Below are positions 12,701 through 17,322 of a stretch of DNA of 38,067 bases, piece after piece. Each line of letters opens with the position of its first letter. Position 1 is the first letter of the stretch. The DNA is from a virus. The notes under the pieces are model-generated. The model was not told where the DNA came from. It did no database searches and saw nothing but the letters and a program-made list of their open reading frames with translations. The stretch is from positions 1 through 38,067 of the IMG/VR virus record IMGVR_UViG_3300037189_011016. One strand, given 5' to 3'. The translations under genes were made by a program, and so were the position numbers.

Positions 12701-15700
12701 GGCCAACTGCTTCAGGTATACCACCTATGTTACCTAAACCATAAGAACCTAAAGTATTCCAAATATATCCACCAGAGTTACCCTGCAATCCACCACCAGG
12801 AGTCTGACGAGCATCAAACTGGCGACCGCTACTAAACATGGCACCAAGGCCACCACTATCAGCAGGTTCAGAGAAAGAACGAGGAGGAAGACTAGTACCA
12901 AAATCACCAGCATACTGACGACCATCAGTAATACCCATACCCGACATAGCAGCGCGCTGGCTGGCCTGAGAACCAAACCTGCCTAAAGAACCAAGAGCTC
13001 TTTCCCACCAGCTCATTCTTCCAGAGCCACCAGTTATACCATTAGGAGCACCAGTAGAACCACCTCTTGTTCCAGCGTAACCACCAGCTGCAAGTCTACT
13101 AGCAGCACCAGAAAGACCAGTCATTCTTCTCAAAAGACCAACAATAGATCTTCTAATTAGAGAAGAATCTTTCCAGCCTTTGTTTTTACGAGTCCATCTT
13201 CTACCATTATTAGGAGGACCAGGAGCAGTCATCGAAACCGAACCGAACTGGCCTCTGCCGGTAAGTTCTTCGTCCGCCCACGGACCCAGTTCGACAAAAC
13301 CTGACCGGCCGCCTTTCGGACCTTTCCAACCATCCATAGACATATCCATCATGAATTCTTCCATATTCATGGTGGCAGTATCTGTAGCATCTTGTTCGCT
13401 ATATGCTTCTGTTTGCGGCCAGAAATCAAGCTTAGTAAAGCCAGCCTCAGAATCGTACATCATATTACCAGTATGATTATCTCCACCAATACCCTTAAGA
13501 GCCATCTGATAGAAAGTCTCATAAAGATCATCAAGCTGTTCATTTGTTACATCGGTCATAAGACCTGCTCTTAACTGAGCAGAAACAGTTTTACCAGGAG
13601 CACGCTTAGTAATAGGAATAGGAGACTCAACCATTCCACGAGGACCAGGAAGAACACCAACAAGCTGTTCAATACCAGGAATACCCTGCGCTCTAACTAG
13701 AGCAGCAGTACGTTGACGAGCATCAGCCCAAGGACCGCCAAGCATAGAACCCATCTGCGCAGCAAAATCAGCAGTAGGCTTAACTCTTCTATAAACAAGA
13801 TCTTCAGAAGTATCTAAAGGATTTTTGAAGCTGTATGCAACACTCTGCATACCTTCACCAAGTTTAGAGAAAATATTACTATCAGGTTCTGGATTAGCAG
13901 TGCGTCCACGGCCAACTCTGCTTCTATTAATTAGAGCTTCTGGACCAATGACCCTACCAACAGCAGACATAAGTCTTTCGTCAAACTTTGGAAACTCATT
14001 AGTAGCCTGAAGCTGACCTCCATAGAGATAGCCCCAGAGCCTTTCCATCATAGAAGTATTTTCGCCCTCTCTCTTATAGCCATATCGATCATGACCGAAA
14101 CGGGCGCTTTCCTCAGTTTGCCAAGCGCGAACACCACCACTCGTAAGCTTTTGCCGACCCATTACAGATCTAGCAGCAGTACCAAGGAATTCTTTAACTT
14201 TTGATAAAATACCAGTATTAGGAGTAACAAATCGCGCCTGATCGGAAGAAGTAGGACCAGCCTCAACACGGCCCATAAGTTCATCAATTTTGGCTAATAA
14301 ATCACCTTTACTAAGTGGTTCTGATTGATTCCACCACTCCGGCGACAATGCAGAATTTCCCGCCGACATACCAGGATTAAGAGTCTTACCAAAAAGATCA
14401 ACAACAGGGAAACTTGGGAAACTTGGCTGCATATCCAAAGCTGCTGGCCGCGGCATACGAGCTAATTGGCGTAAAGAAGCAAAAGGATCTGCCTGTGGAA
14501 TCATACGGTCAGCTATTTCACCACTAGATACAGATGGGTTCCAAGAACCAGTAGGAAGACCAACCTGTCTAGCAAAATTATCCACGATTTCTCTAACCCG
14601 AGAAGCAGGTGATTTTTGCTCACGATCACGCCGGCCACCACGAGCCGTTCTCACAAATGGAGGAAGGTCAGGTGTACCAGTAAAACCACCAGCGTTACCA
14701 GAAAGCATACCGCCAGGATTACCAACAAGATTAAGAGCAAGACTTTGAACCATACGGTCAACTTCTCGCTTAGCAGCAGCATCAGCATCAGTTTTAGTTT
14801 GCTGGCCCTGCTTCCAATAGTCAATAACAGTAAAACCCTTCTTCTTATCATACAAAAGATTATGGGCACCAGTATCGCCACCAAGACCAGCCTGGAACAT
14901 TGCAGAAAGAGTTCTCTGAAGATCAGTTAAATGTTTTCTGTCAACAGTAGGAGAACCTGGGAAAGATGACGAATTATAATCAGAAAGAGACTTGCCGGTG
15001 CCACGATAAGTAATAGGAACAGGACTTAAAGCAGAACCATAAGGACCAGGCAGAACAGCAGCAAGTCTTTCCATGTTCTTTCTTGCATAAGCAGGAAGAG
15101 TCTGGGCAAGGAGAAGAGCAGAAGTTCTTTCACGGTTATCTGCATAACCATCCCCACCACCAGAATTACCAAAAAGATCCTGGCGGCGACGACGATAAAC
15201 AAGGTCCTTACCAGAACCAGCATTAAACGTATATGCTATAGACTGGAAACCAGAACCCAGTCTAGACATAGCAGGATTCTGATACTCAAGTGGCTGTCTT
15301 TGAGAATCAAACCTAGGATCGCCAATCTCATCAGCACCAATAAGTTTGATCAAATTATTTCTGAAAGCTACTTCACGAGTAGCAGAACTAACTTCCCTTT
15401 CAGAAGCAGCAAACTGTCTAGCAGCAATTTGCTGCTGTATTCTAATACGGTCAGCTTCAGCACGAAGTATTCTATCATCATATGCACCCTGCTCAGTATT
15501 AGTTGCCCTAAATCCAACAGCATTCATAAAAGACTGTGAAACTACAGGTTCAATTTCATTACGTCTAACGTAACGAGAATCACTGGTTCTAGGAGCCTCA
15601 ATATAAGGCTGATTCATACCAGTGCTTCCACCCTGAGGATTAGAAGTGTTAAATCTAGGAGTTGGCTGAGTTCTTGGAACAAAGTTAGATGGAGAAAAGG

Positions 15701-17279
15701 GCCTAACAACTCTAGGAGGACGCTCCGCTGGAGGACGGAATAATGCTGGAGTACTTCTCTCCGCTCTACGCTGCTGTTCTCTCTCTACAGCCTCACGTTC
15801 TTGAGCCTGACGCTCTAACCTATCGGCAAAAGACTCTCCCTGCCCACCAGGGATATATGGAGGATTAGGATATCTATTACCAAAAGATTCAGGAGGAGCA
15901 GTATAACCACCAGCATTGCCCTGAAGACCCTGCTCACGTTCACGCTTTTCTTTACGCTTTCTTGCTTCGGCCTCACGACGATTCTTAGCATCACGATCAG
16001 CGTTTCTAACTCTCTGAACATAATCAGCATATTCTTTTTGTTTCCTAACACGTTCCTGCTCTTCAAGTCGTCTTAATTCGCCAGGAGTTAAACCAGTATC
16101 TTGATATCTAGAATTATCTTCAAGAATAGGAGTATATTTATCAATAAAGCCACCAGAATTACCCTGAATACGAGGAGGAGGAGTCCTACCCTGCCTCTCT
16201 GATAACGCTCGTCTTCTTGCCTCGTACTCTTCAACTTCTCTTCTCTTACGAGCTTTTTCTTCTCTCTCAACTCTTGCAAGATCTTCAGGAGTTAAACCAG
16301 TAGCCGAATATCTTCTAGGGTTACCATACCAACGAGAAGTAGGCTCTCTTTCAGGCTCAATATCCTCAATATAACCAGCTGAACCCTCATATGCTGGCCT
16401 ACGAGGAGGATTATTTCTTCTAGCCCTGCCACCATAATATTCTTCTTCACGAGGAACCTGACCACCAGCATTACCCTGCAAAGCTCTAACATATCTTCTA
16501 CTTGACTCTTCTACAGCTCTGGCCTGTGCCTCAATAGCGCGAGCTTCTCTTTCATGAGAATCTTTTATTCTTTTATCAATAGAAGCAGGACGGCTACCGC
16601 TATTACCAGTAGTACGAAGACCAACCTGCTGAGAGCGCACGCTTTCCTCGGCAAGTTTAGCCTGCTGCTCAATGGCACGAATCTGACGTTCGTTAGCCTG
16701 ACGAACCCTTGGATCAGCCTTATACTGATTTTGATAAGCCAGAGCAGCAGGAGTAGTTGCAGTTGCACGGCCCTGAATACCAAGAGCAGAAAGTTCCCTA
16801 TTAGCAAGCTGGTTAAAGCTTGTGGTTAAGTTTTGGGGACGTACATTAGAAAGAGCACGAGTAAACTCAGCAACTTTACGTTCAAAAGCCTGATTGAACG
16901 CCTTAGAAATTTCAACCTGCTTATTTCTTGGAAGAAAGTCAAAATTCTGAATCTGAGACTGAAGCTTTCTTAAAGCTTCTTGCTGAAACTGCTGAGAATT
17001 AGGACCAGGCTGGGAAAGAATCTTTGCCTGTACCTGCATCTGCTGTTGCTGCAAAGCAGCCAATCTAGCCTGCTGCTGAACAACAGCCTGCATATCACCC
17101 TGAACTGGAACAGACTGTGTAGTAGTAGCCTGAATAGGCAACTGTGGGATATATGTGGCACCGCCAGATGCGGAACCAGAAGCCGCTCTAGAAGCCTGAG
17201 CATCCTGCTCTTGATAAAAACGTTGCAGATCAGAACGGTCAATTTCTGGCCGTATCCTAATTACAAAATCCTCAGCCAT
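1..17279 (-). CDS. Giant tape measure protein with embedded enzyme-like domains (partial, C-terminus beyond left edge)
   Basis: One open frame runs from an ATG at 17279 to the left edge without a stop, giving at least 5759 codons. The start has a good ribosome site (AGAGGGA, about 5 bases upstream). The N-terminus, MAEDFVIRIRPEIDRSDL, is typical of tape measures, and a TP901-type core lies near residues 3950-4360. The order along the protein is: Q/A-rich helix (1-260), charged helical repeats (260-460), two kinase-like domains (about 660-1300), two GNAT-like domains (about 1620-2170), zincin A (about 2400-2720), ADP-ribosyltransferase-like (about 2800-2960), zincin B (about 3160-3480), P/G-rich linkers, the core, then Q/A-rich coiled coil to the edge. 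Tape measures set tail length, are held by the GT chaperone and leave with the DNA; most are about 1000-2500 residues. The gene lies just downstream of GT, as expected. The enzyme functions are inferred from motifs. Confidence 0.93.
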   Translation of the reverse strand, partial: MAEDFVIRIRPEIDRSDLQRFYQEQDAQASRAASGSASGGATYIPQLPIQATTTQSVPVQGDMQAVVQQQARLAALQQQQMQVQAKILSQPGPNSQQFQQEALRKLQSQIQNFDFLPRNKQVEISKAFNQAFERKVAEFTRALSNVRPQNLTTSFNQLANRELSALGIQGRATATTPAALAYQNQYKADPRVRQANERQIRAIEQQAKLAEESVRSQQVGLRTTGNSGSRPASIDKRIKDSHEREARAIEAQARAVEESSRRYVRALQGNAGGQVPREEEYYGGRARRNNPPRRPAYEGSAGYIEDIEPEREPTSRWYGNPRRYSATGLTPEDLARVEREEKARKRREVEEYEARRRALSERQGRTPPPRIQGNSGGFIDKYTPILEDNSRYQDTGLTPGELRRLEEQERVRKQKEYADYVQRVRNADRDAKNRREAEARKRKEKREREQGLQGNAGGYTAPPESFGNRYPNPPYIPGGQGESFADRLERQAQEREAVEREQQRRAERSTPALFRPPAERPPRVVRPFSPSNFVPRTQPTPRFNTSNPQGGSTGMNQPYIEAPRTSDSRYVRRNEIEPVVSQSFMNAVGFRATNTEQGAYDDRILRAEADRIRIQQQIAARQFAASEREVSSATREVAFRNNLIKLIGADEIGDPRFDSQRQPLEYQNPAMSRLGSGFQSIAYTFNAGSGKDLVYRRRRQDLFGNSGGGDGYADNRERTSALLLAQTLPAYARKNMERLAAVLPGPYGSALSPVPITYRGTGKSLSDYNSSSFPGSPTVDRKHLTDLQRTLSAMFQAGLGGDTGAHNLLYDKKKGFTVIDYWKQGQQTKTDADAAAKREVDRMVQSLALNLVGNPGGMLSGNAGGFTGTPDLPPFVRTARGGRRDREQKSPASRVREIVDNFARQVGLPTGSWNPSVSSGEIADRMIPQADPFASLRQLARMPRPAALDMQPSFPSFPVVDLFGKTLNPGMSAGNSALSPEWWNQSEPLSKGDLLAKIDELMGRVEAGPTSSDQARFVTPNTGILSKVKEFLGTAARSVMGRQKLTSGGVRAWQTEESARFGHDRYGYKREGENTSMMERLWGYLYGGQLQATNEFPKFDERLMSAVGRVIGPEALINRSRVGRGRTANPEPDSNIFSKLGEGMQSVAYSFKNPLDTSEDLVYRRVKPTADFAAQMGSMLGGPWADARQRTAALVRAQGIPGIEQLVGVLPGPRGMVESPIPITKRAPGKTVSAQLRAGLMTDVTNEQLDDLYETFYQMALKGIGGDNHTGNMMYDSEAGFTKLDFWPQTEAYSEQDATDTATMNMEEFMMDMSMDGWKGPKGGRSGFVELGPWADEELTGRGQFGSVSMTAPGPPNNGRRWTRKNKGWKDSSLIRRSIVGLLRRMTGLSGAASRLAAGGYAGTRGGSTGAPNGITGGSGRMSWWERALGSLGRFGSQASQRAAMSGMGITDGRQYAGDFGTSLPPRSFSEPADSGGLGAMFSSGRQFDARQTPGGGLQGNSGGYIWNTLGSYGLGNIGGIPEAVGRGEYKEDIVSDLLDAMGFRSKMEARNWWRRERGGPGIEVPPLDRLARDKAVYLDEKKEEMYMDGYAEPTASSVRLNNDDLNLGLSSSQRNSILGSFLDTGYGESKLFTYNLTGRSAFQQDSFMKFNVSDEESNGPKVATVAYSTLRSRDRGKNRGIAMYLDAFKQLYKDGVRYVSNDSGSVSADATRVWEKFVELGLGDLGVEGEGSESSGFSGRQYIIDLEKLKDPDVAEKLQRYEDPAKYIEGERKKAERFRKLVDQRLKKLLQSSPIDLKNISLEDLKSPGYGLANFTTEEMAGSVSARDKAFGRKSGATARDYARYRNTRTGSNGYNIYGVPWGRKIDEFEANISVEADDAAFRLYESILGKKLDEFRARRVEIEKELLGLSRKGQQNTRLDRGSRRQRTDTSGFRNTSERPGPGSSRGSAIRARSDASFSIAAREFGISGNPATRAELTASNRPRSDRTEEIANWFVNQLDKLQGGGLQGNSGGFVGSAGTGGWGPPGQSQDDPLNPEQRTAANYLWNEFDGSVNTLTAQYNTPGLNKFNKDSFISFGQDSKRKDIAAVNYSSLEPSLRGKGYGLAMYIDALKRARENGVKYISNDTSYLSPYSANVWKTLENLGLATLVRQGSDNNGSTVSGRQYLIDTARFDDPEISKNINSKLNPKALEWISSTNKKRTKFDQLVAQKVRRLLKNNLANYGNDKLSKLRAYNELEGRLDPDTGLNPVSLSQLFGRRTSAYSKSATDPTFDDGSLEYQSDMAAVKLTERLLAQMKNTASRGSGILREFSMYSGYRRLRPSSGLQGNAGGFVSDMARRTPPPPRRAGANDRNQVPTRTRVPASVRFFESFPYEPVLGGKEPDDLDPEVTTGLPFSWMPPGRSWTREENLPLINTPGVGVLGGDFAEKLFGRQRGGSIQERLDNQFQRSAARRAIETQLKVATQSKNFEFNAFTPELTPYFAQKASSTYKTLFSSFPEILSAIEFVGTGNKTGRRFNLRPDQISGNRGSIGSAMVNTMLPGELQYQRGGNIQLNEDMFTMADRSGIGRGPYKNDPTWGPIYEHLVKGPVGAMAHEFGHGVDFKARTEPGYVTELQKYLQDYFKTTNYNEIQDNTRLQLGDYPSRAFNSPGGNLSTFLAETVAQSFGQAFSADPRLLKRLDVDPKFARGIANIATRNATGRELADEDFDSIRKRLNTVGSPARLRKGLNGEMFFNQDGRTLADLRRKNNRSISTRVPRAMLAGNAGGFVGYNQSMPGSSADISGLSDEELGIISRFHSKWIQNSRVAGIRKSFRNIWTNGNEPQDASSRGVNSSIIGSLLQEQPSSTTYRGVLLTQEQIDEIMKTGTYTTGKDYQGAPDTASGNIDVASSFAFNEFGTATAGLTGNEIPVMLRMTGPNLPLTAATQAYEAKTKRTWWQKYAGMDKYAGADERLVAGTYNVTGSSMQPLSPGIRERISNNPWSEYRDAVTNGIRTIDLQADMSSPIYKKRFNIGDMIKKMLNFGIEPPTVEQFDEDRANSQVTRSKVTIEEARNLVKAKDKKDALIGPGSLRDASIFDIIKSGLFGKEEAVQIREAADEQEIARRRELEKLFDDDPFAPSSGSGSVGRGSAPTPLSSEELNALFGDAGGFVNSGVPVDLGGRQSALEKLPLIELPGIGVPDQTFARKLRPARTPGASIAERLETQLKRSRARRKIEQQLVDVAGPGNFRFDKPGSEIPMSRAAKVLLSRFPEMLSTIGFIGTPDRLDSQFDGIYGAMSEGAGGMAYPGGEYMPGEYAPSAISINPQAYDRERRVSEVMDDNFATKNRTFRRNVTMSPVSYLAHEFGHTVDYRARTKDGYTDKLSRYLAEAAAARGIVGDPNAPLQFNGAPNGMMGASAEQMLVTSNLGEYAGLEADPDTFLKETVAEAFAKVFSESPEKTIQAGQDPTVARDIVKMAFKATGRDVTDQELDDIRRQLRSVSSEAAMANPSLRSTIYNASLGLEDILGLVPGNAAAGLPNIPQGDISFSETGVGAVRDQLVPFVGKGKGRQKLDGVYVQRLRDAADKVTGYDVIAGGQVVGNFSGGKAPKQDALDLAQQFAQAEFGMRYMGGEFGGPQPQTAAGGAGGTGGGGNLPPVGAAPDDEQPSPSERYQQGAKAGFQGAAEMYGFANTPEGQDAINMVGLAKAVAQWIRSLEESSAAIQKASFGLAEDLAQAKGTVQAFNRNIANQASIIANEQMLADPDAMAAAAGAKVSNQGFGNAVDQTVLADPSLAGTQAGQDADKLRLAERRRVAKERELIARGELDLIPKSRRGLYPDAFAANQTPAEQLSDLESRFRAASGTLSSAQGLTFADPKAAKQITAAVSRDFRVIRQEVLGLNISPSANPDEYVRLEELRKQVANFKQTLLGSYNTAATGGSGPLNPSNTDIFGGGPGGPGGPGGGSNVPAPGWFQRVRNANQDTPAGFFGSGALSTIKYGLPGMLLYGGLDLFKDSLREAQEFQFALTKIQNQIEATFGGDSAAITEKYSNLILDASKNTGIAADELAKMSVQIIGAFKDVPLDFGSKGMMSGEAAIQGQIDAASKIATVTGLPLKEINDGLQATSLAYGMSYEQIGNIATRLESTTGVSANEIFNMTGDIAPVAQTSGYQLEEIMALMAAVASRTGRSGAAIAESFGRILPGISDRKPELYSLAVENSGAFGSEFYQDLSNNNLKGVLEGLGKAYTATDAQGNFILGGNARKEVEASLGGRREAQILIPALSQGARVRELADDALKNSDGGLEKRFEVIRSSIQNTVQRLIAQIRTLFVELIESGIGDVLKDVAAGFGLILRAVSPIVKLWTQFNDILGGIPTKLLAIGLLFKTLKWSGLIPENALDGGSAELARKNRSSKVVDTALATRAISAGGDGIDPARLRDNGDGTSTIISPVGKYAPTDMTTFLPADLRQQVFDNAVSMTPNGKPEEVTNSLLARSMQDVAGSYLSSKEIKIGESQPLPTVTAEEIVQQRKNAERMGQAFCDRQGSDFPDQPVRMTSREMRKRYMSGDYFMDEDAINAEYVDVEQQVEKERKKVMGLAQSPVERQQRLDELDTKLSDAQATRDSKLQNIKDVTDRITLEEGLVRDQQLNDIMTAEVPVPGEPGTTRKLTKEEQAQRQEAVESSYNSRVRSRISAELDNGTELKRTTATVRGFGNGMENARLRLNKMGEGFANFWKNNIYGKQTLRDDQGNEVTRRTGAFAGFGNMKDEYKMFRAGGAGRLDAAGAAIEGNALGGLGMEAVTVGATIAFQAAMNYGVDERKKRIDKLRKGWMTGDYGTNVGFGKAIGDGYVPDIDNRGILISQRQFQANSLLDERTGKVAAEKTGAGAVLDWLGARISGGETVNEAKQNVRDELVRAESVSWMSTVLDDQSSRRTGNKRLRDIFGGVQDQKVVLLPGGKKLDITKEQEKIFDSKEFEALTPEAQKMLFNAGDSKNPLGYLNKQSKSDDKDTAQAAADAIDFIQRSEDIFDKSYLDAISKRKAKNEEIAKTIEAISKGEKKLQELAQSLASGGISAQTYLRVSNFVSDAAYKTVQDQIAADGTADQELIDFITRERKARSDIAKSLYDAQLERVQYLGSVDKNISPQQNLMQQFSVVNRALDDPNLSPSAGYEYGKKWIDLQKEGLRQRINRQTDVFAIGGMDATIDVDPRVQKAFIKSGIENYIGKDAYTAFDVALQGSNAAFTGGGGTPDIPAGWPGSNPARTPNPAAGRDWTSGSEFTDEFAAAVQSGDPAQIQAVREKALKNIAAARDERAAIEASAAANGGNYTDQQKERLKAIDAEVAGFSSILGDAGQQIADSIRLAALDVKTAKIDSLTALEQSQNTKNARARGQASLRGSQAKLIAAYQEGYRPGDPEYDNIQAEINNNASADRDNAMADIRSNFSLNSTRFRNRGQQSAGALQNVKNARANLQDLQKRKAGISELNAAREELDNAEKAFKDALIQEYAIFQTTQQKLRGTDPLDIAQTNVAIAKNKYDNSEGYDKLVAQGELVDAMRQQRRAEVARANSYTNLNSSENSKDPIKVADNNVEIAQRELAMAKQFNDIEAQNNAQAKLNEAIKSRQEAMNQARLAGMQLRQAELQAMGDEIGAAKQNEKIIKQQIADALALGAPADSAEINGLNAQLIAAERATQNSINQSNYALMDMRKAQLEANQDAIGVADMDLAVLQQQLQDAIRLGAPQDSAEVRGLRAQITRAQTAAADTRYNETKDDFMWQYNMEKITRTQL
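4185..5450 (-). other. TP901-type tape measure core
   Basis: Residues about 3945-4365 read as the conserved phage tape measure core. Helical segments include SLREAQEFQFALTKIQNQ, the strongly characteristic TGLPLKEINDGLQATSLAYG and TTGVSANEIFNMTGDIAPVA, then EEIMALMAAVASRTGRSGA. Hydrophobic helices near the end (GIGDVLKDVAAGFGLILRA and LGGIPTKLLAIGLLFKTL) may contact or cross the host membrane during DNA entry. This region is the main basis for calling the whole gene a tape measure. Confidence 0.85.
6840..7800 (-). other. Zincin metallopeptidase-like domain B (HEFGH) inside the tape measure
   Basis: The motif AHEFGHTVDYRARTKDGYTD has zinc-ligand histidines at residues 3342 and 3346. TFLKETVAEAFAKVF follows about 80 residues later, with a candidate third-ligand glutamate near 3422. 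ETVAEAF closely resembles the ExxAEAF segment of the lethal-factor catalytic domain as I recall it. Like domain A it is preceded by PLIELPGIGV and ERLETQLKRSRARRKIEQQL. All catalytic positions are intact, so both copies could be active. Confidence 0.74.
8390..8880 (-). other. ADP-ribosyltransferase-like domain inside the tape measure
   Basis: The segment carries the three landmarks of an R-S-E type ADP-ribosyltransferase: TTYRGV with R near residue 2850, TASGNIDVASSFAF in the STS position about 30-40 residues later, and ADERLVAGTY with E near residue 2951. Order and spacing fit the fold. It lies between the two zincin copies. Phage ADP-ribosyltransferases such as T4 Alt are carried in the virion and modify host proteins. 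The target here is unknown and the assignment rests on motifs only. Confidence 0.5.
9130..10090 (-). other. Zincin metallopeptidase-like domain A (HEFGH) inside the tape measure
   Basis: The motif AHEFGHGVDFKART lies at residues about 2594-2607, with the two zinc-ligand histidines at 2595 and 2599 and the catalytic glutamate between them. About 65 residues later, TFLAETVAQSFGQAF gives a candidate third ligand (E near 2660). HEFGHxVD followed by E-x-x-A-x-x-F is the arrangement of anthrax lethal-factor-like (M34-type) zincins. The domain is preceded by a segment (PLINTPGVGV, then ERLDNQFQRSAARRAIETQL) that recurs before zincin B, so the duplicated unit is about 300 residues. Confidence 0.72.
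10760..11150 (-). other. GNAT-like acetyltransferase domain B inside the tape measure
   Basis: Residues about 2045-2170 contain IAAVNYSSLEPSLRGKGYG, with RGKGYG beginning near residue 2100, followed by LAMYIDALKRARENGVKYISND and VWKTLENLGL. RGKGYG is a clean match to the R/QxxGxG/A acetyl-CoA loop of GNAT enzymes. The same downstream segment, SGRQYLIDTARF, follows, which shows that domains A and B arose by duplication. The acceptor substrate is unknown. Confidence 0.65.
12040..12430 (-). other. GNAT-like acetyltransferase domain A inside the tape measure
   Basis: Residues about 1620-1745 contain a beta strand (KVATVAYSTL), then RDRGKNRGIAMYLDAFKQL, then GVRYVSND and VWEKFVELGL. This matches GNAT motif A (R/QxxGxG/A, pyrophosphate loop for acetyl-CoA) and the following strand/helix. 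The loop here is degenerate (GKNRGIA, R near residue 1676), so activity is less sure than for domain B. A segment reading SGRQYIIDLEKL follows, as it does in domain B. Confidence 0.55.
13370..13900 (-). other. Kinase-like domain B inside the tape measure
   Basis: This is a paralogue of domain A. It has KLGEGMQSVAYSF (starting about residue 1139), DLVYRRVKP, hinge-like VLPGP, then GIGGDNHTGNMMYD with D near residue 1267 and N near 1272, and KLDFW with D near 1285. The GxGxDxHxxN...DF pattern is close to that of PI3/4-kinase-like and HipA-like kinases. All three catalytic positions are kept, so the copy is not obviously dead, although the N-lobe lysine is again unclear. The DFG glycine is replaced by W, as it is in domain A. 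Confidence 0.62.
14770..15310 (-). other. Kinase-like domain A inside the tape measure
   Basis: Around residue 671 there is a glycine-rich loop-like segment (MSRLGSGFQSIAYTF), followed by DLVYRR and a hinge-like VLPGP. Next comes a catalytic-loop-like GGDTGAHN with D near residue 802 and N near 807, then IDYW with D near 820 in the position of the DFG aspartate. The spacing and order match the protein-kinase-like fold, closest by eye to PI3/4-kinase, HipA or aminoglycoside kinase families. The usual beta3 lysine is not obvious; RR sits there. An LFGNSGG motif interrupts the N-lobe. Substrate is unknown. Confidence 0.6.
15906..16481 (-). repeat. Charged helical repeats in tape measure N-terminal part
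   Basis: Within the tape measure, two repeats share the pattern TGLTPxxLxRxExxE, followed by a strongly charged K/R/E helix and then a QGN[A/S]GG motif. The first carries the helix EEKARKRREVEEYEARRRA and the second a longer one ending near KRKEKREREQ. They look like rigid charged helices joined by glycine-rich hinges. They cover roughly residues 267-458. No enzymatic motif is visible here. Confidence 0.7.
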
Positions 17280-17322
17280 ATGTCCCTCTTTAAACCTAAA
17301 ACGTTATCTTTATAACGACACC

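Larger units (their letters stand above)
7836..16481 (-). repeat. Eleven dispersed copies of an L-x-G-N-[A/S]-G-G motif in the tape measure
   Basis: Copies lie at 16461-16481 (LQGNAGG), 16149-16169 (IQGNSGG), 15906-15926 (LQGNAGG), 15156-15176 (LFGNSGG), 14709-14729 (LVGNPGG), 14685-14705 (LSGNAGG), 12768-12788 (LQGNSGG), 11235-11255 (LQGNSGG), 10284-10304 (LQGNAGG), 8979-8999 (LAGNAGG) and 7836-7856 (LFGDAGG). Most are followed by F or Y and then V, I or T. Most sit between recognisable domains, but the 15156 copy is inside kinase-like domain A. The DNA of many copies is nearly identical (accaccagcattaccctgcaa and close variants). The function is unknown. Confidence 0.85.

Noticed and set aside
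7836-16481. A firm call that the giant protein is a polyprotein cleaved at the L-x-G-N-x-G-G sites
   Set aside because: One copy lies inside a kinase-like domain, the residue before G is not conserved, and no dedicated processing protease is identified; kept only as a hypothesis.
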